Origin: Clostridia bacterium
GTDB lineage: Bacteria; Bacillota; Clostridia; Oscillospirales; CAG-272
Direction: 5' to 3'
NCBI GenBank assembly: GCA_017958705.1
Contig: JAGDCE010000040.1
Coordinates: 1 to 5,422, forward strand
DNA: 5,422 nucleotides
Part shown: piece after piece, positions 1 to 5,422 of the stretch
How positions within the stretch are numbered: position 1 is the stretch's first letter
How the letters are laid out: each line of letters opens with the position of its first letter
Program-made: the position numbers and the translations under genes
Notes under the pieces: model-generated
What the model was told of the DNA's origin: nothing
Seen by the model: the letters and a program-made list of their open reading frames with translations, nothing else
Database searches by the model: none

Positions 1-508
1 ACTTAGTACGGCTGAGCTTAAGCGTATACCTCGTCACCTCGACGTCGTCGTCTCCCGATCTGATGCTGTCCGGCGCCGAGCTGTACTCGTCCGCGTCGGC
101 GACAGACATAAACGCGGCCGCGAACGCGGCGGCTATATCGTCGATCTCCTCACCGTATCCGATCTGCGCGCCGTCAAGCCGCAGCGTACCGTCATACGAG
201 ACCGTTACACCTCCGACCGACGCCGCGACGGCTCCGTCCTCCGCGCGTACGGACATTCCGACTCTGACGTGAGCCGTCTGTTCGCCTTCTTCCGTCTTAT
301 ACGTATATTCCGCGTCGGAATCCGCCGTCATATCGGACGACGGTTTGAAAAGCGACGAAAACAGCTCCTTCAAAAACCCCGACGCTATCCTGCCGACGGC
401 GGGCTTCGCGCCGGCGAACGCTTCCCCGTCCGACTGACCGCCGGACGAACACGAGAACATCACCGCGCAGACCGCGGCGGCAAGCAGTATGGCCGTTATT
501 CTTTTCAT
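1..508 (-). CDS. Putative secreted lipoprotein of unknown function (3' end beyond window)
   Basis: This frame is open from the ATG at 508-506 to the left edge, giving 169 visible residues with no stop, so the C-terminus is missing. The N-terminus is a lipoprotein signal peptide: MKR, a hydrophobic stretch at residues 4-18, then a lipobox-like MFSC with the candidate lipidated cysteine at position 20, followed by a Ser/Gly-rich linker. This predicts export and anchoring on the outer face of the membrane. The rest is Asp/Glu/Ala/Ser-rich and looks beta-rich around residues 68-112; I recognise no domain. The ATG was chosen because it begins the signal peptide and overlaps the upstream stop as ATGA. 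The upstream Shine-Dalgarno is weak (GGAAAA), which fits translation coupled to the small membrane protein. The function is unknown. I am confident it is coding and a lipoprotein, but not about its role. Confidence 0.8.
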   Translation of the reverse strand, partial: MKRITAILLAAAVCAVMFSCSSGGQSDGEAFAGAKPAVGRIASGFLKELFSSLFKPSSDMTADSDAEYTYKTEEGEQTAHVRVGMSVRAEDGAVAASVGGVTVSYDGTLRLDGAQIGYGEEIDDIAAAFAAAFMSVADADEYSSAPDSIRSGDDDVEVTRYTLKLSRTK

Positions 509-705
509 GCTTTTTTCCGGCGCACGGCGACCGCACAGACGACCGCCGCCGCGTTGAGCAATATCACGGCGGAGACGGTTATCACATACGGCGTCGCGCC
601 GCCGTTTTCCTTTCTCTTCGAATTGAGCGCTTCGAGTCCTTCGATATCCGAGTCGTCGAATCCGAGACCGCGCAGATCAGCGCGGATAACGTTCTTTTCA
701 CTTAT
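505..705 (-). CDS. Small single-pass membrane protein, unknown function, probable ATA start
   Basis: This is a 66-codon frame ending in the TGA at 507-505, which overlaps the lipoprotein ATG. The protein has an acidic, soluble-looking N-terminal half (residues 1-37, including GLGFDDSDIEGLEAL), one hydrophobic segment at about 40-61, and a basic RRKKA tail. This suggests a membrane anchor with the basic C-terminus inside. The frame has no ATG, GTG or TTG before its upstream stop at 751-753. The ATA at 705-703 sits four bases after a strong Shine-Dalgarno (AAGGGGGG) and would give the ordinary N-terminus M-S-E-K-N. A GTG at 701-699 lies in another frame and gives only a 39-residue basic peptide. 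The gene may therefore use a rare start, carry a recent ATG-to-ATA change, or contain a sequencing error. I do not recognise the family. Its position suggests co-expression with the lipoprotein and perhaps with the Mur ligase. Confidence 0.6.
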   Translation of the reverse strand: MSEKNVIRADLRGLGFDDSDIEGLEALNSKRKENGGATPYVITVSAVILLNAAAVVCAVAVRRKKA

Positions 706-709
706 AACG

Positions 710-717
710 CCCCCCTT
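710..717 (-). promoter_or_regulatory. Ribosome binding site of the small membrane protein
   Basis: AAGGGGGG read on the minus strand, with a four-base spacer (CGTT) to the ATA at 705-703. It is the only good Shine-Dalgarno in the gap and is the main reason for choosing ATA as the start. Spacing to the out-of-frame GTG at 701-699 is eight bases, so it could also serve that codon. Confidence 0.55.
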
Positions 718-751
718 ATCACATGACGGAATGATATCACCGCAATGTGAT
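718..751 (-). repeat. Inverted repeat with two mutually exclusive stems between the Mur ligase and the small membrane protein
   Basis: ATCACAT at 718-724 and ATGTGAT at 745-751 are perfect 7-bp inverted complements separated by 20 bases. The inner copy ATCAC at 736-740 can instead pair with GTGAT at 747-751 across a six-base loop. The two foldings share the same arm and cannot coexist. No T-tract follows on either strand, so it is not a standard terminator. It lies just upstream of the ribosome binding site at 710-717, so it could be an operator or a leader structure; it may also be chance. Confidence 0.3.
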
Positions 752-764
752 TAAGCGTATGACG

Positions 765-2270
765 TTATACTGAAACTTTGCTTTTTTCTTTCAGCGCGTG
801 CAGTGCGCATTCGCTGTCGGAGCGTCTCTCGTACAGCACGCCGTTTATACGCTGCGTCGTCTCGTTGCCGACGCCGAGGATCAGCACGACCGTCTGATCC
901 TTCGCCTCTCTCACGGCGGTCTCCACCGCGAGCTCGCGGTCCGGGATCACGGTATACTCCGCCTTCCCCTCTCTGATCCCCGCGGCTATCTGTTCCGCTA
1001 TCGCGTACGGGCTTTCGTAATCGGGATGCTCTGAGGTGATATACACGAAATCACTGTATTTTCCGGCTATCCTGCCGAGCGCGTAGCGGCGGACCTCGGC
1101 TTTGTTTCCGACCGATCCGAACACCGACACGATCCTGTATCCCGGGTACTCTCCGAGCACGTGTGAGAACAGCGTTTCAAACGACATCGCGTTGTGGGCG
1201 TAGTCGACGATAGCGACGACCGAGCCGTCGTCAGACGCGTACGTCTCCATCCTGCCTGACACCGCGACCTCCGCGAGCACCTCGCGCACCGTCTCCTCGT
1301 CTATCCCGGCGGATAACGTTGCGGCGACCGCGGCGGCGGCGTTATACACGTTGAACGAGCCGGCGATCCGCAGCGAGAAATCGCCGTCGTACGCGGGCGT
1401 TCTCATTCCGAAACGTATCCTGCCGTTTTCCTTTCTGATATCGTATACGTACACGTCGCAGGACGGATCGGCGCCGAACGTAACGACGCTGCGGCAGGTC
1501 GACGCCGCCTCGCGTATACGGTCGTAATACTCGCTTTCATGGCAGATCACCGCGGTGTCGCAGTGAGAAAACAGACTGAGCTTTGAGCTGAAATAATCCT
1601 CGAAATCGGGGTGCTCGACCGGCGAGATATGGTCTTCGCCAATGTTCGTGAAAACGCCCGTTCCGAATCTCACGCATCTGACGCGGTGATATTTCAGCGC
1701 CTGGCTCGACACCTCGCAGACGACTTTATCAAGGCCGTTTTCAACGCAGGAGCGCAGTATCCGCTGCAAATCTATCGATTCAGGCGTCGAATTGACGCTC
1801 TCCTCGGCGGTAACGCCGTCGAAAGTCTCGACCGTTGAGACGAGCCCGCACGGCGGCTCCCCGCGCTTTGACGCGTGCGCGTCGAGCAGCGCTTTTATGA
1901 AATGAACGACCGTCGTTTTTCCCTTCGTGCCGGTGACGCCGATCATATCGAGCTCGCGACAGGGCGAGCCGTAATACATATCGGATATCTCCGCGAGCGC
2001 CGCGCGCACGTCCGAGACGATCGCGCACGGGACGCCGTCCGCGTACTGTTTTTCCGACACGCAGCAGACGGCGCCGCGCGACACGGCGTCGCAAAGATAC
2101 TCGGGTTTGAAATGGTTGCCCTTGCATATGAAAAGCGTGCCGGGGACGGCCTTTTTGCTGTCCGCGCAGATGAAAGTTATATCGTCGCGGCATTCGCCGC
2201 TGACCGAAACGAGAAGCCCGGCGTTGTCAAGACGTTTTATGAAATCACCGAAACTGAAAATTTTCGACAT
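765..2270 (-). CDS. murE: MurE-like UDP-N-acetylmuramyl-tripeptide synthetase, atypical amino-acid specificity motif
   Basis: A full-length Mur ligase of 501 residues. This family adds the third stem-peptide amino acid to UDP-MurNAc-L-Ala-D-Glu in the cytoplasm, using ATP. The N-terminal uridine-binding domain shows ADSKK (36-40) in place of the usual DSR motif. The central domain has the P-loop TGTKGKTT (113-120), STPES (161-165), EVSSQAL (186-192), FTNIGEDHISP (207-217) and the expected carbamylated lysine in FEDYFSSK (K230). The C-terminal domain has SGRME (338-342), DYAHN (356-360) and GSVGNK (385-390). The meso-diaminopimelate motif DNPR is replaced by EHPD (414-417), and the usual GKGHE is GVGNE (466-470). 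From memory, GTKGKTT and SSQA resemble Lys-type MurE of streptococci, so a residue other than diaminopimelate may be added. A GGAGGA Shine-Dalgarno lies four bases before the ATG. No other mur or mra genes are adjacent, so it could be a second MurE paralog. Confidence 0.88.
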   Translation of the reverse strand: MSKIFSFGDFIKRLDNAGLLVSVSGECRDDITFICADSKKAVPGTLFICKGNHFKPEYLCDAVSRGAVCCVSEKQYADGVPCAIVSDVRAALAEISDMYYGSPCRELDMIGVTGTKGKTTVVHFIKALLDAHASKRGEPPCGLVSTVETFDGVTAEESVNSTPESIDLQRILRSCVENGLDKVVCEVSSQALKYHRVRCVRFGTGVFTNIGEDHISPVEHPDFEDYFSSKLSLFSHCDTAVICHESEYYDRIREAASTCRSVVTFGADPSCDVYVYDIRKENGRIRFGMRTPAYDGDFSLRIAGSFNVYNAAAAVAATLSAGIDEETVREVLAEVAVSGRMETYASDDGSVVAIVDYAHNAMSFETLFSHVLGEYPGYRIVSVFGSVGNKAEVRRYALGRIAGKYSDFVYITSEHPDYESPYAIAEQIAAGIREGKAEYTVIPDRELAVETAVREAKDQTVVLILGVGNETTQRINGVLYERRSDSECALHALKEKSKVSV

Positions 2271-2300
2271 ATATTCCTCCGTTGACCGTGCATTAATTGA

Positions 2301-2329
2301 ATTATAACCGAAAAATAATAAAAAATCAA
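2301..2329 (-). promoter_or_regulatory. Sigma-A promoter for the Mur ligase
   Basis: On the minus strand, TTGATT (2329-2324) and TATAAT (2306-2301) are separated by exactly 17 bases: a consensus -10 and a near-consensus -35. Transcription would start near 2294, leaving a leader of about 23 bases before the ATG at 2270. An 11-bp palindrome, TAATTGAATTA (2294-2304), overlaps the -10 box and predicted start and could be an operator, although the AT-rich context makes chance likely. Confidence 0.75.
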
Positions 2330-2350
2330 CCTCTGAATCGTCTCTATCTA

Positions 2351-2379
2351 TTGAAATATGTTAAAAAATATGGTAAAAT
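2351..2379 (+). promoter_or_regulatory. Sigma-A promoter (extended -10) for the XRE-cupin/rsmE operon
   Basis: TTGAAA (2351-2356), a 17-base spacer, then TAAAAT (2374-2379), preceded by TGG (2371-2373) as an extended -10 element. Transcription would start near 2386. The Shine-Dalgarno GGAGGG (2401-2406) sits four bases before the ATG at 2411. The promoter is divergent to the Mur ligase promoter, with 21 bases between the two -35 boxes. Confidence 0.72.
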
Positions 2380-2410
2380 AAGCACGTAAAGACATTACAC
2401 GGAGGGATAT

Positions 2411-2992
2411 ATGGAACAATCCGATCTTAAAAACATAGGCACGCGCCTTTTCACGATGCGCGACATCCTCGACATCTCCGTGGAGGAGATGGCGTCGGTC
2501 ACCGGCACGACAATAGAATTCTACACCGCCTGCGAGCGCGGGGAGACCGATATACCGATATCCTTTCTCTACAAATGCGCCCATCATCTCGGCATAGACG
2601 TGACCGATCTGATAATGGGCGAGACCCCGCGGCTCTCCGTATATCAGGTCGTAAAAAAGAACGAGGGCACGCCGGTAGAACGCCGTCACGGGTTCTCGTA
2701 TAAGAATATCTCGTATCTGTTCAAAGGCAGGAAGGTCGAACCGTTCATGGTCACGGCTCCGTATTCAGACGAAGCTCAGAACTCTCCGATCCCGCTGTCC
2801 GTCCACGGCGGTCAGGAATTCGACCTCGTCATTTCCGGCAAACTCCACATGGTCGTCGACGGAAAATCCGAAATGCTCGAGGAGGGTGACTGCATCTATC
2901 TCGATTCGAATTATCCTCACGGTATGATCGCGGCGGGCGGCAGCGACTGCGTCTTCCTCGCGGTCGTGATACCGGACGGAGAAGACAAATGA
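2411..2992 (+). CDS. XRE-family HTH regulator with C-terminal cupin domain
   Basis: A two-domain DNA-binding regulator of 193 residues. Residues about 7-70 form an XRE/Cro-type helix-turn-helix (RLFTMRDILDISVEEMA, then TTIEFYTACERGE, then the LGIDVTDLI helix). Residues about 108-188 form a single beta-barrel cupin with HGGQEFDLVISG (132-143), a VVDGK turn, LEEGDCIYLDSNYPHGM (156-172) and a closing VFLAVVIP strand. H132, E136 and H170 sit where cupins hold a metal or small ligand. Such HTH-cupin proteins usually sense a small molecule and repress or activate nearby genes; the ligand here is unknown. The start follows GGAGGG with a four-base spacer. The gene overlaps rsmE by ATGA, so the two are translationally coupled. 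Because it is divergent to the Mur ligase with close promoters, it may regulate that gene and itself (inference). Confidence 0.85.
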   Translation: MEQSDLKNIGTRLFTMRDILDISVEEMASVTGTTIEFYTACERGETDIPISFLYKCAHHLGIDVTDLIMGETPRLSVYQVVKKNEGTPVERRHGFSYKNISYLFKGRKVEPFMVTAPYSDEAQNSPIPLSVHGGQEFDLVISGKLHMVVDGKSEMLEEGDCIYLDSNYPHGMIAAGGSDCVFLAVVIPDGEDK

Positions 2993-3711
2993 CGCGCATC
3001 TTCGTCACGCCCGAGGCGCTTGCCGCCGACACGGTGACGCTTTCCGGCAAAGACGCGGTACACGTCGCGTCCGCTCTGCGCATGAAGGCGGGTGAAAAGA
3101 TAATACTCTGTGACGGCGCCGGAAACAGCGCCGTCTGTACCGTCGGCTCGTCCTCACCCGACGCCGTCGTCTGCTGTGTGAACGAGCGGTTCAGCTCGCA
3201 GTCGGAGCTGCGCGTGAACGTGCATTTTTATCAGGCGCTGCCAAAATCCGACAAATTCGAATTCATAATACAGAAGCTGACGGAGCTCGGCGCCGCGGCG
3301 ATAACGCCGGTGCTTTCCGACAGATGCGTTTCACGTCCAGACGAAAGATCGCTTGAAAAAAAGCTGCGCCGCTGGTCCGACATAGCGCGCGAGGCGGCAC
3401 AGCAAAGCGGGCGCGGGATCATACCGGAGATCACGCCGGCGGTAAATTTCACCGACGCCGTCGCTTCGGCTGACGGTCTGCGTATCTTCTGCGACGAGGA
3501 TGAGCGGCAAACGTCTCTATCCTCCGTGCTCCGTAAATTCGAGGGCGACTCGATCAGCGTCTTCATCGGGCCGGAGGGCGGCTGGGCGCCGCGCGAGCGC
3601 CGGCTCGCCGTCGAGCGTCTGATGACGCCCGTGACGTTCGGGCCGCGCATACTCAGATGCGAGACGGCGCCGGTCTACGTGATGTCCTGCATCGGATACG
3701 AATTCAGCTGA
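2989..3711 (+). CDS. rsmE: 16S rRNA (uracil(1498)-N(3))-methyltransferase RsmE
   Basis: RsmE uses S-adenosylmethionine to methylate N3 of U1498 in 16S rRNA, in the decoding region of the small subunit. The length of 240 residues is normal. The N-terminal PUA-like RNA-binding domain (about 1-70) opens with MTRIFV and contains the HVASALRMKAGE segment (25-36). The C-terminal SPOUT/trefoil-knot domain contains ALPKSDKFEFIIQKLTELG (83-101), REAAQQSGR (134-142), IGPEGGW (193-199) and FGPRILRCETAP (217-228), the last two forming the SAM-binding knot. The usual ILRTETA appears here as ILRCETA, a mild substitution. The ATG overlaps the stop of the XRE-cupin gene by four bases, and no separate promoter is visible. 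In many Firmicutes rsmE follows prmA; here its partner is a regulator instead. No T-tract hairpin follows the stop. Confidence 0.95.
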   Translation: MTRIFVTPEALAADTVTLSGKDAVHVASALRMKAGEKIILCDGAGNSAVCTVGSSSPDAVVCCVNERFSSQSELRVNVHFYQALPKSDKFEFIIQKLTELGAAAITPVLSDRCVSRPDERSLEKKLRRWSDIAREAAQQSGRGIIPEITPAVNFTDAVASADGLRIFCDEDERQTSLSSVLRKFEGDSISVFIGPEGGWAPRERRLAVERLMTPVTFGPRILRCETAPVYVMSCIGYEFS

Positions 3712-3714
3712 ATT
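3701..3714. repeat. 14-bp perfect palindrome over the rsmE stop codon
   Basis: AATTCAGCTGAATT is a perfect palindrome spanning the last codons and the TGA stop of rsmE. As RNA it could form only a weak 5-bp AU-rich stem with a four-base loop, and no T-tract follows, so it is not a convincing terminator. It could be a protein-binding site or a product of chance. Confidence 0.35.
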
Positions 3715-3779
3715 TCGTCAAAACATCCAAAAAAGCGGGGGTCAAATATAAAAGTTTATAAAAAATTTTGTGTATTATA

Positions 3780-3808
3780 TTGAATTTGATTAAATCGCGC
3801 AGTAAAAT
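3780..3808 (+). promoter_or_regulatory. Sigma-A promoter for the PucR/CdaR-type regulator and ftsE
   Basis: TTGAAT (3780-3785) and TAAAAT (3803-3808) are separated by 17 bases in the AT-rich gap 3712-3841. The predicted start near 3815 leaves a leader of about 27-39 bases. The layout matches the promoter at 2351-2379. Other AT-rich boxes nearby (around 3755-3780) could serve as alternatives, so this is a best choice, not a proof. Confidence 0.6.
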
Positions 3809-3841
3809 ATCATTTAAAATATACACAAATCTGAAAAGGAA

Positions 3842-4939
3842 ATGGTCAAAGAAATGTCAAACAGGCTTTTTCAAAGCATAATACACCAGATGAAGGACGT
3901 AGTAGACCGCACCATCGGCGTCATCGATGAAAACGGGGCCGTCATATCCTGCTCCGAGCTCGTGCGCATTGGTGAGATCCGCCGCGGGGTGAAAGACGAG
4001 CTTGCGTACACCTCAGAGACCGTTTGCGTCAACGGCTACACGTACCGTCCGATCGGCACCGCCGCAAAAGCGGAATACGCCGTGTTCGCCGAGGGCGACG
4101 ACAAGACCGCGGAGAAGATCTGCGGCATACTTGCGGTATCGCTCAACAATATCAAGAATCTGTACGACGAAAAATACGACAAGAGCTCGTTCATAAAGAA
4201 CATAATACTCGACAACATCCTGCCGTCTGATATCTATATCAAGTCAAAAGAGCTGCACTTCAGCACCGACGTCCTGAGAGTCGTCATGCTGATAAAGTTC
4301 CTTTCGCGCGCCGACGCGGTGCCGTTCGACATGGTCGCCGGAATGTTCCCCGACAAGAACAAGGACTACGTCATCAGCATCGGCGAACACGATATAGTCC
4401 TCGTCAAGGAGGTCAGACCGAATTACGATCCCGCCGACATATTCAATCTCGCGCGCCAGATCTCGGACACGATACAGTCCGAATTCTACACCAAGGTCGC
4501 GATAGGCATAGGCACGGCGGCCGACGGCGTCAAGGATCTCGCCCGCTCGTTCAAGGAAGCGCAGGTCGCGCTCGAGGTCGGCAAGGTGTTCGACACCGAG
4601 AAGGATATCGTGGCGTACGAGAACCTCGGCATAGGCAGGCTGATCTATCAGCTGCCGACGACGCTCTGCGAGATGTTTTTGCACGAGATATTCAAGAAGG
4701 AATCGCTCGATCAGCTCGACCGCGAGACGCTTCAGACGATCCAGTGCTTCTTCGAGAACAATCTCAACGTATCCGAGACCTCGAGAAAGCTTTTCGTACA
4801 CAGGAACACGCTTGTGTACAGACTCGAAAAAATCAAGAAGATGACGGGACTCGATCTGAGAGAGTTCGACGACGCCATCACTTTCAAGGTAGCGCTCATG
4901 GTCAAAAAGTACCTTTCGAGCAAACCGGTCAAATTCTGA
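3842..4939 (+). CDS. PucR/CdaR-type helix-turn-helix transcriptional regulator
   Basis: A 365-residue regulator. Residues about 6-105 resemble the sugar-diacid recognition sensor of CdaR: LFQSIIHQMKDVVDRTIGVI, then DENGAVISCSELVRIGE. Residues about 145-265 match the degenerate GGDEF-like domain of PucR/CdaR proteins, with VAIGIGTAADGVKDLARSF, a KEAQVALEVG helix and VAYENLGIGRL. Residues about 296-355 are the C-terminal PucR helix-turn-helix, including FFENNLNVSETSRKLFVHRN, TLVYRLEKIKKMTGLDLR and DDAITFKVAL. It probably binds DNA in response to a small ligand; the ligand is unknown. The start is uncertain: AAAGGA (3835-3840) is one base before the ATG at 3842 and 13 bases before the in-frame ATG at 3854 (MSNRLF), and neither spacing is ideal. 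ftsE follows after 18 bases, so the two are probably co-transcribed and the regulator may control envelope or division genes (inference). Confidence 0.86.
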   Translation: MVKEMSNRLFQSIIHQMKDVVDRTIGVIDENGAVISCSELVRIGEIRRGVKDELAYTSETVCVNGYTYRPIGTAAKAEYAVFAEGDDKTAEKICGILAVSLNNIKNLYDEKYDKSSFIKNIILDNILPSDIYIKSKELHFSTDVLRVVMLIKFLSRADAVPFDMVAGMFPDKNKDYVISIGEHDIVLVKEVRPNYDPADIFNLARQISDTIQSEFYTKVAIGIGTAADGVKDLARSFKEAQVALEVGKVFDTEKDIVAYENLGIGRLIYQLPTTLCEMFLHEIFKKESLDQLDRETLQTIQCFFENNLNVSETSRKLFVHRNTLVYRLEKIKKMTGLDLREFDDAITFKVALMVKKYLSSKPVKF

Positions 4940-4957
4940 TCCGCATAAAGGACTGAC

Positions 4958-5422
4958 ATGATAGAATTCAAACACGTTACAAAGACATACAGATCCGCGA
5001 CGCGCGACACCACGGTGATCGCGCTGAACGACGTGAATCTCAAGATCGACGACGGCGAAGTCGTCTTCATAGTCGGCGAGAACGGCTCCGGCAAAACGAC
5101 GCTCATGCGCCTGCTCACGCGCATGGAGGTCCCGACGTCGGGCACGCTGCTCGTCGACGGCGTGGATCTGAAAAAGATCCGCAAGAGGAAAATACCGGAT
5201 TACAGATGCAAGATCGGTATGGATTTCCAGGATTACAGACTGTTCCCGAAATTCACGGTCTACGAGAACGTGGCGTTCGCGATGCGCGTCCTCGGAAAAT
5301 CGTCGAAGAACATAAGAAGAACGGTGCCCCTCGTGCTCTCGATGCTCGACATCTCGGCGCGCGCCTATCATTTCCCGCCCGAGATCTCCGGCGGCGAACA
5401 GCTGCGTACCGCGCTCGCGATG
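4958..5422 (+). CDS. ftsE: Cell division ATP-binding protein FtsE (C-terminus beyond window)
   Basis: The first 155 residues of an ABC-transporter ATPase most like FtsE, open to the right edge. FtsE works with the membrane protein FtsX at the division site, where ATP hydrolysis activates peptidoglycan hydrolases. Visible motifs are the start MIEFKHVTKTY, the A-loop region, Walker A GENGSGKTT (40-48), VPTSGTLLVDG (58-68), RKIPDYRCKIGMDFQDYRLF (77-96) with Q-loop Q91, the FtsE-typical TVYENVAFAM (100-109), and the ABC signature ISGGEQLR (143-150). Walker B lies beyond the window. The residues after the signature, TALAM, differ from the common VAIARA. The ATG follows AAAGGA (4947-4952) by five bases and lies 18 bases after the regulator stop. 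A general ABC ATPase of the MacB/LolD group is the alternative, but the IP-x-R-x-IG-x-x-FQDYRL and TVYENVAF pattern favours FtsE. An ftsX gene is expected next. Confidence 0.88.
   Translation, partial: MIEFKHVTKTYRSATRDTTVIALNDVNLKIDDGEVVFIVGENGSGKTTLMRLLTRMEVPTSGTLLVDGVDLKKIRKRKIPDYRCKIGMDFQDYRLFPKFTVYENVAFAMRVLGKSSKNIRRTVPLVLSMLDISARAYHFPPEISGGEQLRTALAM

Noticed and set aside
297..536. A minus-strand open frame of 79 codons overlapping the lipoprotein start
   Set aside because: It is out of frame with the lipoprotein signal peptide, very Arg-rich and lacks a ribosome binding site.
582..701. A GTG start at 701-699 for a 39-residue minus-strand peptide
   Set aside because: The frame is strongly basic, ends internally and overlaps the better-supported membrane-protein frame. 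A signal-like VKRTLSALICAV start is suggestive but would require a frameshift to join the membrane segment.
269..754. A 161-codon plus-strand open frame opposite the lipoprotein and small membrane protein
   Set aside because: Its composition is Arg/Phe-rich with no domain, while the minus-strand frames give a lipobox, a membrane segment and an ATGA overlap. It is best explained as an antisense shadow.
1780..2285. Open frames on both strands inside the Mur ligase gene
   Set aside because: They lie wholly within the Mur ligase coding region, have Arg/Ala-rich shadow composition and no motif.
3701..3760. Possible rho-independent terminator after rsmE
   Set aside because: The 14-bp palindrome forms only a short AU-rich stem and is not followed by a T-run, so termination here is unsupported.
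4244..5371. A 375-codon open frame on the minus strand, antisense to the PucR/CdaR-type gene and ftsE
   Set aside because: It spans two convincingly identified plus-strand genes and the gap between them, has an Arg/His/Glu-rich composition typical of shadow frames in GC-biased genes, and shows no recognisable motif.
1..5422. CRISPR arrays, insertion sequences, tRNA or rRNA genes and riboswitches
   Set aside because: No regularly spaced repeats, transposase motifs, terminal inverted repeats or RNA-gene signatures were seen on either strand, and all gaps are shorter than 150 bases.

Overview
The window is about 5.4 kb of GC-rich bacterial chromosome with short AT-rich intergenic gaps. Three features point to a Firmicutes-type anaerobe, probably an uncultured Clostridia lineage: near-consensus sigma-A promoters, strong GGAGG ribosome binding sites, and a gene set of a MurE-like ligase, an XRE-cupin regulator, RsmE, a PucR/CdaR-type regulator and FtsE. 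The taxonomy is inferred from gene content and style; there is no rRNA or other marker to confirm it. I see no mobile element, CRISPR array, tRNA or rRNA.

Minus-strand block (2270 down to 1). A single Mur ligase of the MurE type (765-2270) reads leftward from a very good promoter. After a 59-bp gap comes a 66-codon single-pass membrane protein (505-705). Its only start next to a ribosome binding site is an ATA codon. Its stop overlaps, as ATGA, the start of a secreted lipoprotein (1-508) that runs off the left edge. No T-tract terminator separates these three genes, so they may be one transcript.

Divergent region (2271-2410). Two back-to-back sigma-A promoters with 17-bp spacers lie here, one firing toward the Mur ligase and one toward the plus-strand block. 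Their -35 boxes are only 21 bp apart.

Plus-strand blocks. An XRE-HTH/cupin regulator (2411-2992) overlaps by 4 bp the gene for RsmE (2989-3711), the 16S rRNA U1498 methyltransferase. After a 130-bp AT-rich gap with its own promoter come a PucR/CdaR-type regulator (3842-4939) and, 18 bp later, FtsE (4958 to the right edge, partial), the ATPase of the FtsEX complex that controls peptidoglycan hydrolysis at division.

The theme is cell envelope: precursor synthesis by the Mur ligase, a lipoprotein and small membrane protein of unknown role, and FtsE with a regulator in front of it. I do not find a clearly new multi-gene system. The points most worth a second look are the atypical amino-acid-binding motifs of the MurE-like ligase, the ATA-initiated small membrane protein, and the PucR/CdaR-type regulator coupled to ftsE.
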